Assembly: GCA_963768025.1 (NCBI GenBank)
Contig: CAVYGM010000033.1
Coordinates: forward strand, 1-64,000
Source of the DNA: CAVYGM01 sp963768025
GTDB lineage: Bacteria > Bacteroidota > Bacteroidia > Cytophagales > Spirosomataceae
Length of the DNA: 64,000 bases
Direction: 5' to 3'
Of the stretch, positions 44,712-52,276 are shown one piece after another. Every line of letters begins with the position of its first letter. The stretch's first letter is position 1. A program made the position numbers and the translations under genes. A model generated the notes under the pieces. It was not told the origin of the DNA. It did not search any database and saw only the letters and a list, made by a program, of their open reading frames with translations.

Positions 44712-46418
44712 TTATTGCGAACAATTCGTTTTTACCCACGCCTCTTTGTGGTCACCTTCCAGCACCAGGTCAATCAGGAATGGCTTGTCGTCGGCAAGCA
44801 TGCGCTCAATGGCCGGGAGAATTTCTTCCTCTTTCTCCACCCGTACTGCGTCTACTCCCATGGCCTGGGCGATGGCATCAAACCGCAGGGCTGGAAAGGA
44901 CAAGTCAAACGGCAGGGGATGGTCGTGCTTGGGAATATCGCGTTCTTTCCAGTACTGATCCAGGTTGAGCTGTAGTAACTTATAGGAACCGTTGTTACAG
45001 ACAATAAACTTAGCACCGGTGCCGTGCCTCACGGCCGACCATAACGCCTGAATGGTGTACATACTTCCCCCATCTCCTGACAAGCCAATCACCAGTTTGT
45101 CGGGATGAGCAAGCTTCAGGCCGATCGCGCCCGGAAAACCTACCCCCAAGGAACCTCCTCTGGTAAAGAAATAATGACCCGGTAGACGGGGTGGAAAATA
45201 GCGGGTAAAGTCCGGCGAACTCGTGAGGCCTTCGTCAAACACCACTGTATCAGCGGGGAGTTTCTGGGCGAGTACCTCAGCGAACTGCGACATGTGCAAG
45301 GGTAGCTTTCCTTTCTGGCCCTTATCGTGTTCGATATCAGCATTCTGTTTGGCTTCCTTTGCCGCCCCGATCTCCTTGGCCCGTTGTTCAGCCGCCGATT
45401 TTTGGTCGGGTGTCATCCGTTCTTCGAGGGCCCTGGCTAAGGCTTGCATCGATAGCTTGGGATCGCTTACTACTCCCAGATCCACGCGATGGTTTTTGGC
45501 AATCTCATACGCATTCAAGTCAAAGTGGATCACCTTGGCATCGGGAGCGTAGATCTCGTCGACATCAGGAAAAACTTCCGGAAGCATGTAGGTACCGACT
45601 ATAAGGTTGGCGTCACCTTTGGTTGTGATGGGCTTGCTGTAGCTCCCAAACATGTGTCCGGTGGTACCCTGATACAGCGGGTGGGCATTGTCCATCACAA
45701 GGTCGCCAAATTCTACCCCGTACACCTCGGCTCCCAGTAGCTCCGCCACCCGGGTCATGTCTTCCACAGCTCCCGAATACGCTACCCCATCCCCCACAAA
45801 AAGCATGGGCTTTTGAGCGGCGAGCAACATGTCGGCCGCCTGCTCAATCAGAGCCGGGGCCGGCGCTACCTGCGTGGAAGGTATGCAGGAAGGAAACACG
45901 GGTTCGTCATTCAGCTCATCCAGCACGTCCATGGGAAGGCACACGTACACCGGCCCCATGGGGGGCGTAGAGGCGATCTTGGTTGCGCGCCGGATGGTCC
46001 GCAGCAGCGAAGCCGACGACACGGCCATGGTGGAGTACTTGGTAACCGGTGCCATCATGCCCACCAGGTCGTTGGCCATTTGGGCATCCATATTCATGTA
46101 CTTCACGCCGGCGTCAGAACCTATGATGACCAGCGGAGCGTGTCCACGCTTGGCCTGATACACCGCTCCAACGGCATTGCCGATACCCGGCGAACTGTGC
46201 AGCTGTACTAGGGTAGGCTTCTGGGTAGCGCGGGCATAGCCGTCGGCCATGAGCACCGCTATGGTCTCCTGAAGGGTGAGGATATATTTCATGTCCGGGT
46301 ATTCGGCTAAGGCATCCAGGAAACCCTGCTCTACCGTACCCGGATTCCCGAACATGTGATCCATGCCGTCGGCCAGAAATTGTTCTATAATTTTCTGATT
46401 ACCCGTTTTACCAGCCAT
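44712..46418 (-). CDS. Thiamine-diphosphate-dependent enzyme (benzoylformate decarboxylase/acetolactate synthase-like)
   Basis: 568 residues from MAGKTGNQKIIEQFL. This start overlaps the end of the preceding DJ-1 gene by 11 bases, so translation is coupled. N-terminal PYR domain: MFGNPGTVEQGFLDALAEYP with the catalytic Glu in LTLQETIAVLMADGYARA. A central domain follows, then the PP domain with GLSGDGGSMYTIQALW and VCNNGSYKLL, the GDG-N thiamine motif. The fold is shared by decarboxylases, ligases and synthases. The motif style is closest to benzoylformate decarboxylase-like members, which cleave 2-keto acids. The C-terminal part is complete. Confidence 0.9.
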   Translation of the reverse strand: MAGKTGNQKIIEQFLADGMDHMFGNPGTVEQGFLDALAEYPDMKYILTLQETIAVLMADGYARATQKPTLVQLHSSPGIGNAVGAVYQAKRGHAPLVIIGSDAGVKYMNMDAQMANDLVGMMAPVTKYSTMAVSSASLLRTIRRATKIASTPPMGPVYVCLPMDVLDELNDEPVFPSCIPSTQVAPAPALIEQAADMLLAAQKPMLFVGDGVAYSGAVEDMTRVAELLGAEVYGVEFGDLVMDNAHPLYQGTTGHMFGSYSKPITTKGDANLIVGTYMLPEVFPDVDEIYAPDAKVIHFDLNAYEIAKNHRVDLGVVSDPKLSMQALARALEERMTPDQKSAAEQRAKEIGAAKEAKQNADIEHDKGQKGKLPLHMSQFAEVLAQKLPADTVVFDEGLTSSPDFTRYFPPRLPGHYFFTRGGSLGVGFPGAIGLKLAHPDKLVIGLSGDGGSMYTIQALWSAVRHGTGAKFIVCNNGSYKLLQLNLDQYWKERDIPKHDHPLPFDLSFPALRFDAIAQAMGVDAVRVEKEEEILPAIERMLADDKPFLIDLVLEGDHKEAWVKTNCSQ

Positions 46419-47235
46419 AACGCTTGAGTCCATTGTCCAACATGTTGACATATTGTTCCCCAAACTCAAAGGAACACTGCAGCGAGCGGGCCGTAATGAA
46501 CGGATAATCCACGATCACCGAGGTTTCCTTGCCAAAGTTGCCATGGTACTGCCCTTCGGGGCCAACGGCATCGGTAAGTACGTACTCGAGTACATAAGGT
46601 GGGGGTCCCATGTTCAGGTCAGTGTGCAGGAAGCCGGTACCGTCGTGGTAGTCGTACTCAATGCAGTGACCCGTCACGTGCTTGCCCCGGATGATGGACT
46701 TGCGCTCATTGAAGTCGCGGGCAAAAGCCAGGGGAGCCACCCCGTAGCAGATACCGGCCACGGGCATGTTTTTGTTATAAAAAGCCAGGATGATATCGTG
46801 TACCCGCTGGTTGTTCACCATGTCGATAATGGGTCCACTACCTCCTACCAGAAATACCGATTCGTACTCGGAGGTGAGTTTGTCCTGGGCTACCTTCAAA
46901 TCAGCGTAGTATTTTTCAAACTCTCGCAAAAAATTATTTTTTGAAAAATAAGGGCGCTCTGGGATCATCTCTGACATGTTCAGAGGGGTTTCCAGGCGTT
47001 TTTGGGATTCGAAGCTATTCACTTTTTCGGCGGCCTCGGGGGTAGTGACGCACATGCCCAGCGGAGGATCCACGTAGGTGGTGTCGTAGCTGGGAGGCAG
47101 GGCCTCGGCCTTTTTACCATTTTTGGTCATGAAGTCAACGGTGTACCCCGCTGCTTCCAGTTTTTCGAGAGGACCGACCAGTTCGATCCCCCAATAGCCG
47201 TATTCAGATAGAATTGCTAATACTTTCTTAGACAT
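46408..47235 (-). CDS. Large DJ-1/PfpI family protein (Hsp31-like length)
   Basis: 275 residues. KKVLAILSEYGYWGIELVGPLEKLEAAGYTVDFMT is the first unit with family Glu, and the elbow is VAGICYGVAPLAFARDF with the nucleophile Cys. The insertion between (PPSYDTTYVDPPLGMCVTT to LNMSEMIPERPYFSK) makes it longer than the 191-residue paralogue. A late GHCIEYDYHDGTGFLHTDLN segment adds His residues. It is translationally coupled to the TPP enzyme (overlap at 46408-46418), implying that they work together. Confidence 0.87.
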   Translation of the reverse strand: MSKKVLAILSEYGYWGIELVGPLEKLEAAGYTVDFMTKNGKKAEALPPSYDTTYVDPPLGMCVTTPEAAEKVNSFESQKRLETPLNMSEMIPERPYFSKNNFLREFEKYYADLKVAQDKLTSEYESVFLVGGSGPIIDMVNNQRVHDIILAFYNKNMPVAGICYGVAPLAFARDFNERKSIIRGKHVTGHCIEYDYHDGTGFLHTDLNMGPPPYVLEYVLTDAVGPEGQYHGNFGKETSVIVDYPFITARSLQCSFEFGEQYVNMLDNGLKRYGW

Positions 47236-47291
47236 AACTTAGCGCTTGTTATTGGTTACCGTTTGATATATACGTCGAACTAAAAACTGCC

Positions 47292-47699
47292 TTATTTGAG
47301 CTGTTCGATGAGCCCCCAGTCGTCCCAGTTAGCCCAGGCTTCTTTGATTTTTCCATCTACCACGTGGTACATCACCAGGCCTTTCCAGGTAGCGGTGCGG
47401 CCAGTAGCGGGTATGCCGGCAAAGTCGCCTTTGTGCGTACCGGGAGCCGCGAACCGTACGACCACTTTGTCGTCCTCGGCCACTACGTCCACTACTTTCA
47501 GATCCAGATCCGGAAATGCTCCGTAGAGCATGTCCATTTGGGTGTGCAGGCCGGCCTCGCCTTTGATGGCTTCGGGTACCGCCGAGCGGTCAATGTAAAA
47601 ATCGTCCGTCGTAAACTGTTTAAACTTACTGAAGTCCCGATTTCTCAGAATGGCATCCACGTAAGCCAGTACAACTTCCTTATTTGATTGAGTTGACAT
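47292..47699 (-). CDS. SnoaL-like ester cyclase family protein (135 aa)
   Basis: 135 residues: helix KEVVLAYVDAILRNRDFSKF, then GLHTQMDMLYGAFPDLDLKVVDVVAEDDKVVVRFAAPGTHKGDFAGIPATGRT, the hallmark SnoaL strand-turn, and a C-terminus WDDWGLIEQLK. The GxPATGR turn and GLxxQL tail are shared with the three genes at 48275-50134. The 'ester cyclase' name comes from family annotation; the reaction is not known here. Confidence 0.85.
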   Translation of the reverse strand: MSTQSNKEVVLAYVDAILRNRDFSKFKQFTTDDFYIDRSAVPEAIKGEAGLHTQMDMLYGAFPDLDLKVVDVVAEDDKVVVRFAAPGTHKGDFAGIPATGRTATWKGLVMYHVVDGKIKEAWANWDDWGLIEQLK

Positions 47700-47734
47700 G
47701 ATTAAGAATAATTTAATGAGTAGTTCAGTTTGGT

Positions 47735-48175
47735 CTAAAAATCATACAGAGCTTTGACACCACCTATCTGCCGCATAAGCCCCAGTACATCATTTTGAAC
47801 CCGCGCCTCGATCAGCAAACCATCCGGCGAGAATTTGAAGAAGGTAATCCCCTGGATTTCGCAGTAATTGTTACTTGCCGGTACGTTTCGCCAAGTGTCT
47901 ACGTGTTTAGAGGTCATTCGCCACACACCCGCTCCTTTTTCGTCATTGGCCACCACATCACCTTCATCATCATCAACATGGTAGACAAGGTTTTCGAAAA
48001 TCCGGCGATTGGCTATCACCAGTTTCCTAAACGCCTCCCGATCTTTCAGATGGGCAAAGGCCAGTATAAAATTGAAGTTTGGGTCGAGTATTTGATCCAG
48101 AACCTCCATATCACCTTTGCTCCAGACCTCTCTGAAAAAAGCAATTATCTTTTTTTCATTCTCGTTTGCTGCCAT
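47735..48175 (-). CDS. SnoaL/NTF2-like protein (146 aa)
   Basis: 146 residues: NEKKIIAFFREVWSKGDMEVLDQILDPNFNFIL, with sheet segments ENLVYHVDDDEGDVVANDEKGAGVWRM and the tail NDVLGLMRQIGGVKALYDF. The GLMRQIG end resembles the GLxxQLG tail of the SnoaL neighbours, but the GxPATGR turn is not present, so it is a diverged member. It lies 35 bases upstream of the gene at 47292. Confidence 0.8.
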   Translation of the reverse strand: MAANENEKKIIAFFREVWSKGDMEVLDQILDPNFNFILAFAHLKDREAFRKLVIANRRIFENLVYHVDDDEGDVVANDEKGAGVWRMTSKHVDTWRNVPASNNYCEIQGITFFKFSPDGLLIEARVQNDVLGLMRQIGGVKALYDF

Positions 48176-48232
48176 TTTGGTTTAGGTAGTAAGTAGTAAT
48201 AATAATGGTTTTGAGAAATCCTGTTTTATCGA

Positions 48233-48258
48233 CCACTCCGCCGACTAAGGCGGAGTGG
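48233..48258 (-). other. Perfect 10-bp hairpin between two SnoaL genes
   Basis: CCACTCCGCC-GACTAA-GGCGGAGTGG. GC-rich stem, 6-base loop, within the 99-base gap between the genes at 48275 and 47735. No T-tract follows on either strand, so it is not a standard terminator. It may stabilise or process the mRNA. Confidence 0.6.
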
Positions 48259-48274
48259 GACGGTAGAAGGTTAA

Positions 48275-48715
48275 TTAGTGCGCTCCCGGAGGCGGAGGCA
48301 CTACCCCAAGCTGCTGCAACAGGCCCAACTCATCCACATTGGCCCAGCGTTCGGCTATTTTGCCGTCCTTCATCCGTACCGTGGTAGTTCCGGTGAGGGT
48401 CAGCGCCTTGCCACTAGGAGGCATACCCATCACGCCACCGGTATCGGTGCCATTGAGTCGCCACCGGTGAACCACCTTATCGGCTGTATAAATTTCATCT
48501 TCCAGGCTCAGTTTTACGTCGGGCATGGCATGGCGAAACATTCCCACAATTTGCTTAAAACTACCCGCTCCAGGTTCGGATACGGTTTTACCCCCTACTT
48601 GTGAGTGGTCGATGGCGTCATCGGTAAGAAGATCCTCGCGGACATTGCCTTCGTTCCAGGCAGCGGTAAAAAAATCGAGGCAAATGGCATTGTTTTGTTC
48701 AGGAGTGTACGACAT
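48275..48715 (-). CDS. SnoaL-like ester cyclase family protein (146 aa)
   Basis: 146 residues: NAICLDFFTAAWNEGNVREDLLTDDAIDH, then VGMFRHAMPDVKLSLEDEIYTADKVVHRWRLNGTDTGGVMGMPPSGKALTLTG-like segments and ERWANVDELGLLQQLGVVPPPPGAH. The PPSGK turn takes the place of PATGR. The Pro-rich extension at the end is unusual among the set. It is downstream of the gene at 48796 by 80 bases. Confidence 0.85.
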   Translation of the reverse strand: MSYTPEQNNAICLDFFTAAWNEGNVREDLLTDDAIDHSQVGGKTVSEPGAGSFKQIVGMFRHAMPDVKLSLEDEIYTADKVVHRWRLNGTDTGGVMGMPPSGKALTLTGTTTVRMKDGKIAERWANVDELGLLQQLGVVPPPPGAH

Positions 48716-48795
48716 AACTAATTCTTTTTTAATAAGTTAAAGGTTAAATAAAATAAAGGCAAATAAAGGTAACAGGGCGGATGTGGCACACCCTT

Positions 48796-49212
48796 TCAGG
48801 AGGGCAATACGCCGAGTTGTTGTAGGAGTCCCAGGCTATCCTGGGTAACCCACATTTCGACAATCTTTTCATTTTCCAGTCGGAAAATATCAATTCCGAG
48901 GTCAATTACCTGCCGGTTGGTGGCAGGTCTGCCCAGGAACTCGCCGGTATTGGTGGCTACATACGACCACCGGCTCACTACTTTATCCCCTTCGGCGATC
49001 TCTTCGTGCAATTGAAATTGTACATCCGGAAAAGCAGTACGGGATGTTTGGAACCATTTTTTAAGGGTAGGTGGCTGATGCGCCTGTCCACCCGGGAAAT
49101 GGAAGGTTACATTCTCAATGGCAATTTCGTCCAAAACTTCTCCCTTCTTATCATTCCAAAGTTCAAACCAGTAGCGACGTACAACCGCTTTGTTTCTTTC
49201 TTCAAGAGACAT
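48796..49212 (-). CDS. SnoaL-like ester cyclase family protein (138 aa)
   Basis: 138 residues: RNKAVVRRYWFELWNDKKGEVLDEI, FHFPGGQAHQPPTLKKWFQTSRTAFPDVQFQLHEEI, GEFLGRPATNRQVIDLGIDIFRLENEKIVEMW and tail DSLGLLQQLGVLPS. The PATNR turn and GIDIFR strand match the second half of the double protein at 49271 closely, so the two probably arose by duplication. Confidence 0.86.
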   Translation of the reverse strand: MSLEERNKAVVRRYWFELWNDKKGEVLDEIAIENVTFHFPGGQAHQPPTLKKWFQTSRTAFPDVQFQLHEEIAEGDKVVSRWSYVATNTGEFLGRPATNRQVIDLGIDIFRLENEKIVEMWVTQDSLGLLQQLGVLPS

Positions 49213-49270
49213 AGATTTTCTTTTATTCGTGTAAAAAGTGCTATTAAGAAAGCCCGCCCAGGAAGTGGTT

Positions 49271-50134
49271 TTAGGCGGGAATAATACCTAGTTGTTGCAT
49301 CAGGCCAAAATCATTCTCATTGACATGGACCGAAACGATCTTGCCATGACGAATGGTGAATATGTCGATGCCGAAGTCTTTGATGGCATTGCCGGTAGCA
49401 GGTGCTCCCAAAAACTCACCCTTGTGGGTTCCTTCAATACTCCAGCGGGTAGCTACTTTGTTGCCTTCGGAGGTCTGCCGCAGTACGGTGAATTTTATAT
49501 CGGGGAAGGCATTGCGGAGGTACATCACAAAACCCCTGAATGCTTCGTAGCCGGCAATAGGCTCGGGTTGGGTAGGAATTATAAAGGCAAAATCGGGAGC
49601 AAGTATTTCTTCAATTACTTCCAGCTTTCCCTGACTCATGATTTCTTCGAAGTACCGATGAGCCATTTTCTCATTCTGCTCCTGAGTGGACTCCGGAACC
49701 GGAGCCTCCGACGGAATCACCCCGAGCTGCATCATCAGACCCACGGTATCTTCGTGGCCAATGGACTCGGTAATTTTGCCGTCCTTAATCGTATGCCAGG
49801 TCATGCCGTCAATTTCGAAGGACCGGCCGCTAGCGGGAATGTCCCCCTTCACCGTGACCAACGGACCACCGCTGTGGGTACCCCCACCGATCCAGCGGGT
49901 TACTACCCAATCGTCACCAGCTACCATGTCCTGGGGATTGATGTAGAAATCGGGGAAGGAGGAATGGAGCATGTTAACCAAATTCAAAAATCCATCCGGC
50001 CCGTGATAGGGCTCCGGATGCGTAGGCAGGGTAAAAACAAAGTCGGGGGCCAGGATTTCGTAAGCAGCATCCGAATTCTGACCATTCATTACCTGATAGA
50101 AATAACGACGGGAAATAGCTTTGTTCGCATTCAT
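49271..50134 (-). CDS. Two-domain SnoaL-like protein (tandem fusion)
   Basis: 287 residues with two SnoaL units. Unit 1 (about 1-145): NKAISRRYFYQVMNGQNSD, FTLPTHPEPYHGPDGFLNLVNML, DIPASGRSFEIDG and VGLMMQLGVIPSEA. Unit 2 (about 150-287): NEKMAHRYFEEIMSQGKLEV, FIIPTQPEPIAGYEAFRGFV, GAPATGNAIKDFGIDIF and FGLMQQLGIIPA. The units share the P-T-x-P-E-P segment near the start of the sheet, so an internal duplication is visible. A single-chain heterodimer is likely, since NTF2 folds dimerise. First gene of the SnoaL run; no strong promoter was found upstream. Confidence 0.87.
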   Translation of the reverse strand: MNANKAISRRYFYQVMNGQNSDAAYEILAPDFVFTLPTHPEPYHGPDGFLNLVNMLHSSFPDFYINPQDMVAGDDWVVTRWIGGGTHSGGPLVTVKGDIPASGRSFEIDGMTWHTIKDGKITESIGHEDTVGLMMQLGVIPSEAPVPESTQEQNEKMAHRYFEEIMSQGKLEVIEEILAPDFAFIIPTQPEPIAGYEAFRGFVMYLRNAFPDIKFTVLRQTSEGNKVATRWSIEGTHKGEFLGAPATGNAIKDFGIDIFTIRHGKIVSVHVNENDFGLMQQLGIIPA

Positions 50135-50252
50135 ATTAATCGTAGCGTTAGTAAACTGAGGTTTAAGGGTATGTATTGAGTCTAAAATTCACAATTTTCT
50201 AAAAAAGCGGCGAGCAGGTATTGGTCAGGAATACTATGGGATAAACCTGTGG

Positions 50253-50292
50253 AAAAAAAAGAGGGATCAAATAAGGCCGATTCCCTCTTTTT
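50253..50292 (-). terminator. Possible bidirectional terminator
   Basis: AAAAAGAGGGA (50256-50266) pairs with TCCCTCTTTTT (50282-50292) around a 15-base loop. On the minus strand the stem is followed by a T-run (complement of 50253-50260). It lies in the gap upstream of the SnoaL run and 24 bases after the small ORF ending at 50316. Confidence 0.65.
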
Positions 50293-50315
50293 GGATATTT
50301 CGGTGGATAAATATC

Positions 50316-50498
50316 CTAATTATTGAAAGTGACTTTTGCTTTTTCATAGTCGAAACTGCAAAAAAGGTCGGTGAACCGTTGTATATAAGCCCTCAACTTT
50401 TTTTGGGTTAGAAATTGGGATGTATCACCATCAGCCTCGTCGTTTTCCGGGTAACTGTTCGGCGAGTCGGTTGCGACGGCGTCATCTGGGACCGGCAC
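50316..50498 (-). CDS. Small ORF of unknown status (60 codons, GTG start)
   Basis: The frame ends QKKLRAYIQRFTDLFCSFDYEKAKVTFNN, which looks like a plausible helical protein tail, while the first half (Pro, Asp, Glu, Ser-rich) does not. It starts with GTG and has no family I recognise. A terminator follows on the same strand. It may be the end of a broken gene or chance. The rest of 50135-50626 shows nothing else. Confidence 0.2.
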   Translation of the reverse strand: MPVPDDAVATDSPNSYPENDEADGDTSQFLTQKKLRAYIQRFTDLFCSFDYEKAKVTFNN

Positions 50499-50626
50499 CG
50501 GGTATATCCACCAGGCTTTTTTTCAGGCTTACCGCCGATAATTTCAGGTTTGCCCCAATTCTGCTGCGGGAGTGGCTGCTATTTAATAGCTTGTGTACAT
50601 GTTTCACCTTTTCCCCTGGCAAGCTC

Positions 50627-51634
50627 ATGTATACGGGTCGTACTATTAATCCAAAACTTATTTTTAAGTTCTCACGGAATACCCTTCTCTTCTACTTTGT
50701 CTATTCCCTACTAATCTGCGCCCTCTACTATTTTTTCCAGATCCCCCTGGGCATCCCCTTTATTCCGGTCAGTCTTATCGGTACGGCGGTTGCCTTCTAC
50801 GTGGGATTTAAGAATAACTCCTCCTATTCAAGGCTTTGGGATGCGCGGCGTATATGGGGGTCCTTTGTGCACGCTAGCCGGGCCTGGGGTACCTATGTCT
50901 CCAATCACATTCATTCGGGAGAAAGCCTCTCGCCAGCGGCCCTGCAGGAGCTACGGAAGGAGTTGTTATACAGGCACCTGGCCTATTTAAACGCCATCCG
51001 AATGCAGCTTAGAAAAAAAAGCATCTGGGGCGATTCCGCCACCATCGCGCATCAGGTCGTGAAAGGCGACGGCCCCAGCTCCTCTTTTCTTCCCGATTTG
51101 CAGGCGATGCTGTCAAAATTTCTGCCCGCCGCTGAAATAGAAAAGTACCTTACCAAGAAAAACCCAGCGGCCCAGATTCTCAATGCCCAGTCGCGGCGTA
51201 TTTCCGAACTCGCCGCGCAGGGTGTGATCAGCGATATGGTGCTTCGGAGCTTTCTGGTTGTTATTTATGACCTCTACACCAATCAGGGAGCGTGCGAGGG
51301 TATCAAGAGTTTTCCCTTTCCCCGGCAGTATGCCTATTACAGTAAGGTGTTCGTCTGGATTTTCATTTTTGTGCTTCCTTTCGGTCTGCTGAATGAATTT
51401 GCCAAGATAGGGTTACCCTTTGTGTGGCTCACTATCCCGAGTTTTGTGCTGATCGCCTGGATTTTTAACACCATGGAGGTAGTAGGCGATACCAGTGAGA
51501 ATCCCTTTGAAAATGCAATCAACGATGTTCCCATGACCACCATTTGCCGTTTTATCGAAGTCGATCTGCGCGATATGCTGGATGAAGCCCAGGTACCTGG
51601 GTACCTGGAACCCGTGGATAATATCCTGATGTAG
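50627..51634 (+). CDS. Bestrophin-like anion channel family protein
   Basis: 335 residues from MYTGRTINPKLIFKFSRN, the characteristic family opening; the open frame extends 69 codons upstream but without family sequence. Next come a pair of membrane helices (TLLFYFVYSLLICALYYFF, GIPFIPVSLIGTAVAFYVGFKNNSSYSRLWDARRIWG), a soluble helical middle, and another helix pair (VFVWIFIFVLPFGLLNEFAKIGLPFVWLTIPSFVLIAW). The C-terminal GDTSENPFENAINDVPMTTICRFIEVDLRDML is the bestrophin acidic hallmark. It forms pentameric chloride-type channels in homologues. Confidence 0.92.
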   Translation: MYTGRTINPKLIFKFSRNTLLFYFVYSLLICALYYFFQIPLGIPFIPVSLIGTAVAFYVGFKNNSSYSRLWDARRIWGSFVHASRAWGTYVSNHIHSGESLSPAALQELRKELLYRHLAYLNAIRMQLRKKSIWGDSATIAHQVVKGDGPSSSFLPDLQAMLSKFLPAAEIEKYLTKKNPAAQILNAQSRRISELAAQGVISDMVLRSFLVVIYDLYTNQGACEGIKSFPFPRQYAYYSKVFVWIFIFVLPFGLLNEFAKIGLPFVWLTIPSFVLIAWIFNTMEVVGDTSENPFENAINDVPMTTICRFIEVDLRDMLDEAQVPGYLEPVDNILM

Positions 51635-51653
51635 CCGCCTGTACCCATCCTAC

Positions 51654-51704
51654 CCCTAGGTGCGTTGTCCAATCTCCATTTCATTGGAGTAGATGCACCT
51701 AGGG
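51654..51704. other. Two-stage hairpin after the bestrophin gene
   Basis: CCCTAGGTGC (51654-51663) pairs perfectly with GCACCTAGGG (51695-51704). Inside the loop TCCAAT (51668-51673) pairs with ATTGGA (51683-51688). No T-tract follows, so it is not a standard terminator. It lies 20 bases after the stop codon. Confidence 0.6.
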
Positions 51705-51884
51705 CTTCTTACCCATTTGCAAAAGATTCCGGGCACCTTCACGGAACTTTTAATCAGCAATTTAAGTACTAGCGATACCCCTATCACTACCCCGTCAGTT
51801 GGAGCGGTTGGGGCATGGTTCCGCACGGGGCAGACACAAACCAAGTCAGAATCTTATTTTAGAAGTAATAATTACTTATCTTAG
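51693..51884 (+). CDS. Doubtful 63-codon ORF
   Basis: ATG at 51693 inside the hairpin, ending at 51884, with Thr/Ser-rich content and no recognisable family. A terminator 60 bases downstream (51944-51991) shows that something is transcribed here, but it may be a non-coding RNA or a long bestrophin 3' end. Confidence 0.15.
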   Translation: MHLGLLTHLQKIPGTFTELLISNLSTSDTPITTPSVGAVGAWFRTGQTQTKSESYFRSNNYLS

Positions 51885-51943
51885 CTTTTTAAATAAATTG
51901 CTTTGATAGATCCTATTTCTTTTGGAGAAATCCTATTTTGAGT

Positions 51944-51991
51944 AAGGTGCTTGGCTACTTTACATTCATAAGAGCACCTTCCGTTTTTTTT
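51944..51991 (+). terminator. Rho-independent terminator candidate
   Basis: AAGGTGCT (51944-51951) pairs with AGCACCTT (51973-51980) around a 21-base loop. CCG and eight T (51984-51991) follow. The loop is long. It is 310 bases after the bestrophin stop. Confidence 0.6.
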
Positions 51992-52276
51992 GTGTACCAA
52001 TTTTGTTTACAGCTTCTGTTTTTAAGAGTCTTGCGCCCCGCGTTGGAGGAATAAGTGTAGCTGTTAGTTAGTAAAATATCCCACCGACAGACTCATTGTT
52101 TAGATTCGAGTGCTTTGATCCCTTTTTCGCTCATAGGCGAACCAGGGGAAATTTGTGTGTGCATGCAAGATTTCGTTTCAATCCTCTTGATTCGAGCAAG
52201 TTACCTAACAAGAGCATTTTAAGATAAAGAAAATAGCTACTCAACATTCTTAAACTTCAAACATAGTACACGCATT
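51992..52276. other. Upstream region of the pseudo-receiver gene, nothing definite
   Basis: About 285 AT-rich bases with no ORF, tRNA or clear TAnnTTTG promoter that I can support. It should contain the promoter for the gene at 52277. Confidence 0.4.

Noticed and set aside
49292..50179. 295-codon plus-strand ORF across the tandem SnoaL gene
   Set aside because: The opposite strand encodes two matching SnoaL domains.
50420..50626. N-terminal extension of the bestrophin gene by 69 codons
   Set aside because: The extension is not family-like; the canonical opening starts at 50627.
51654..51704. Integron attC site
   Set aside because: The hairpin lacks the conserved outer core sequences, and no integrase or cassette array is present.
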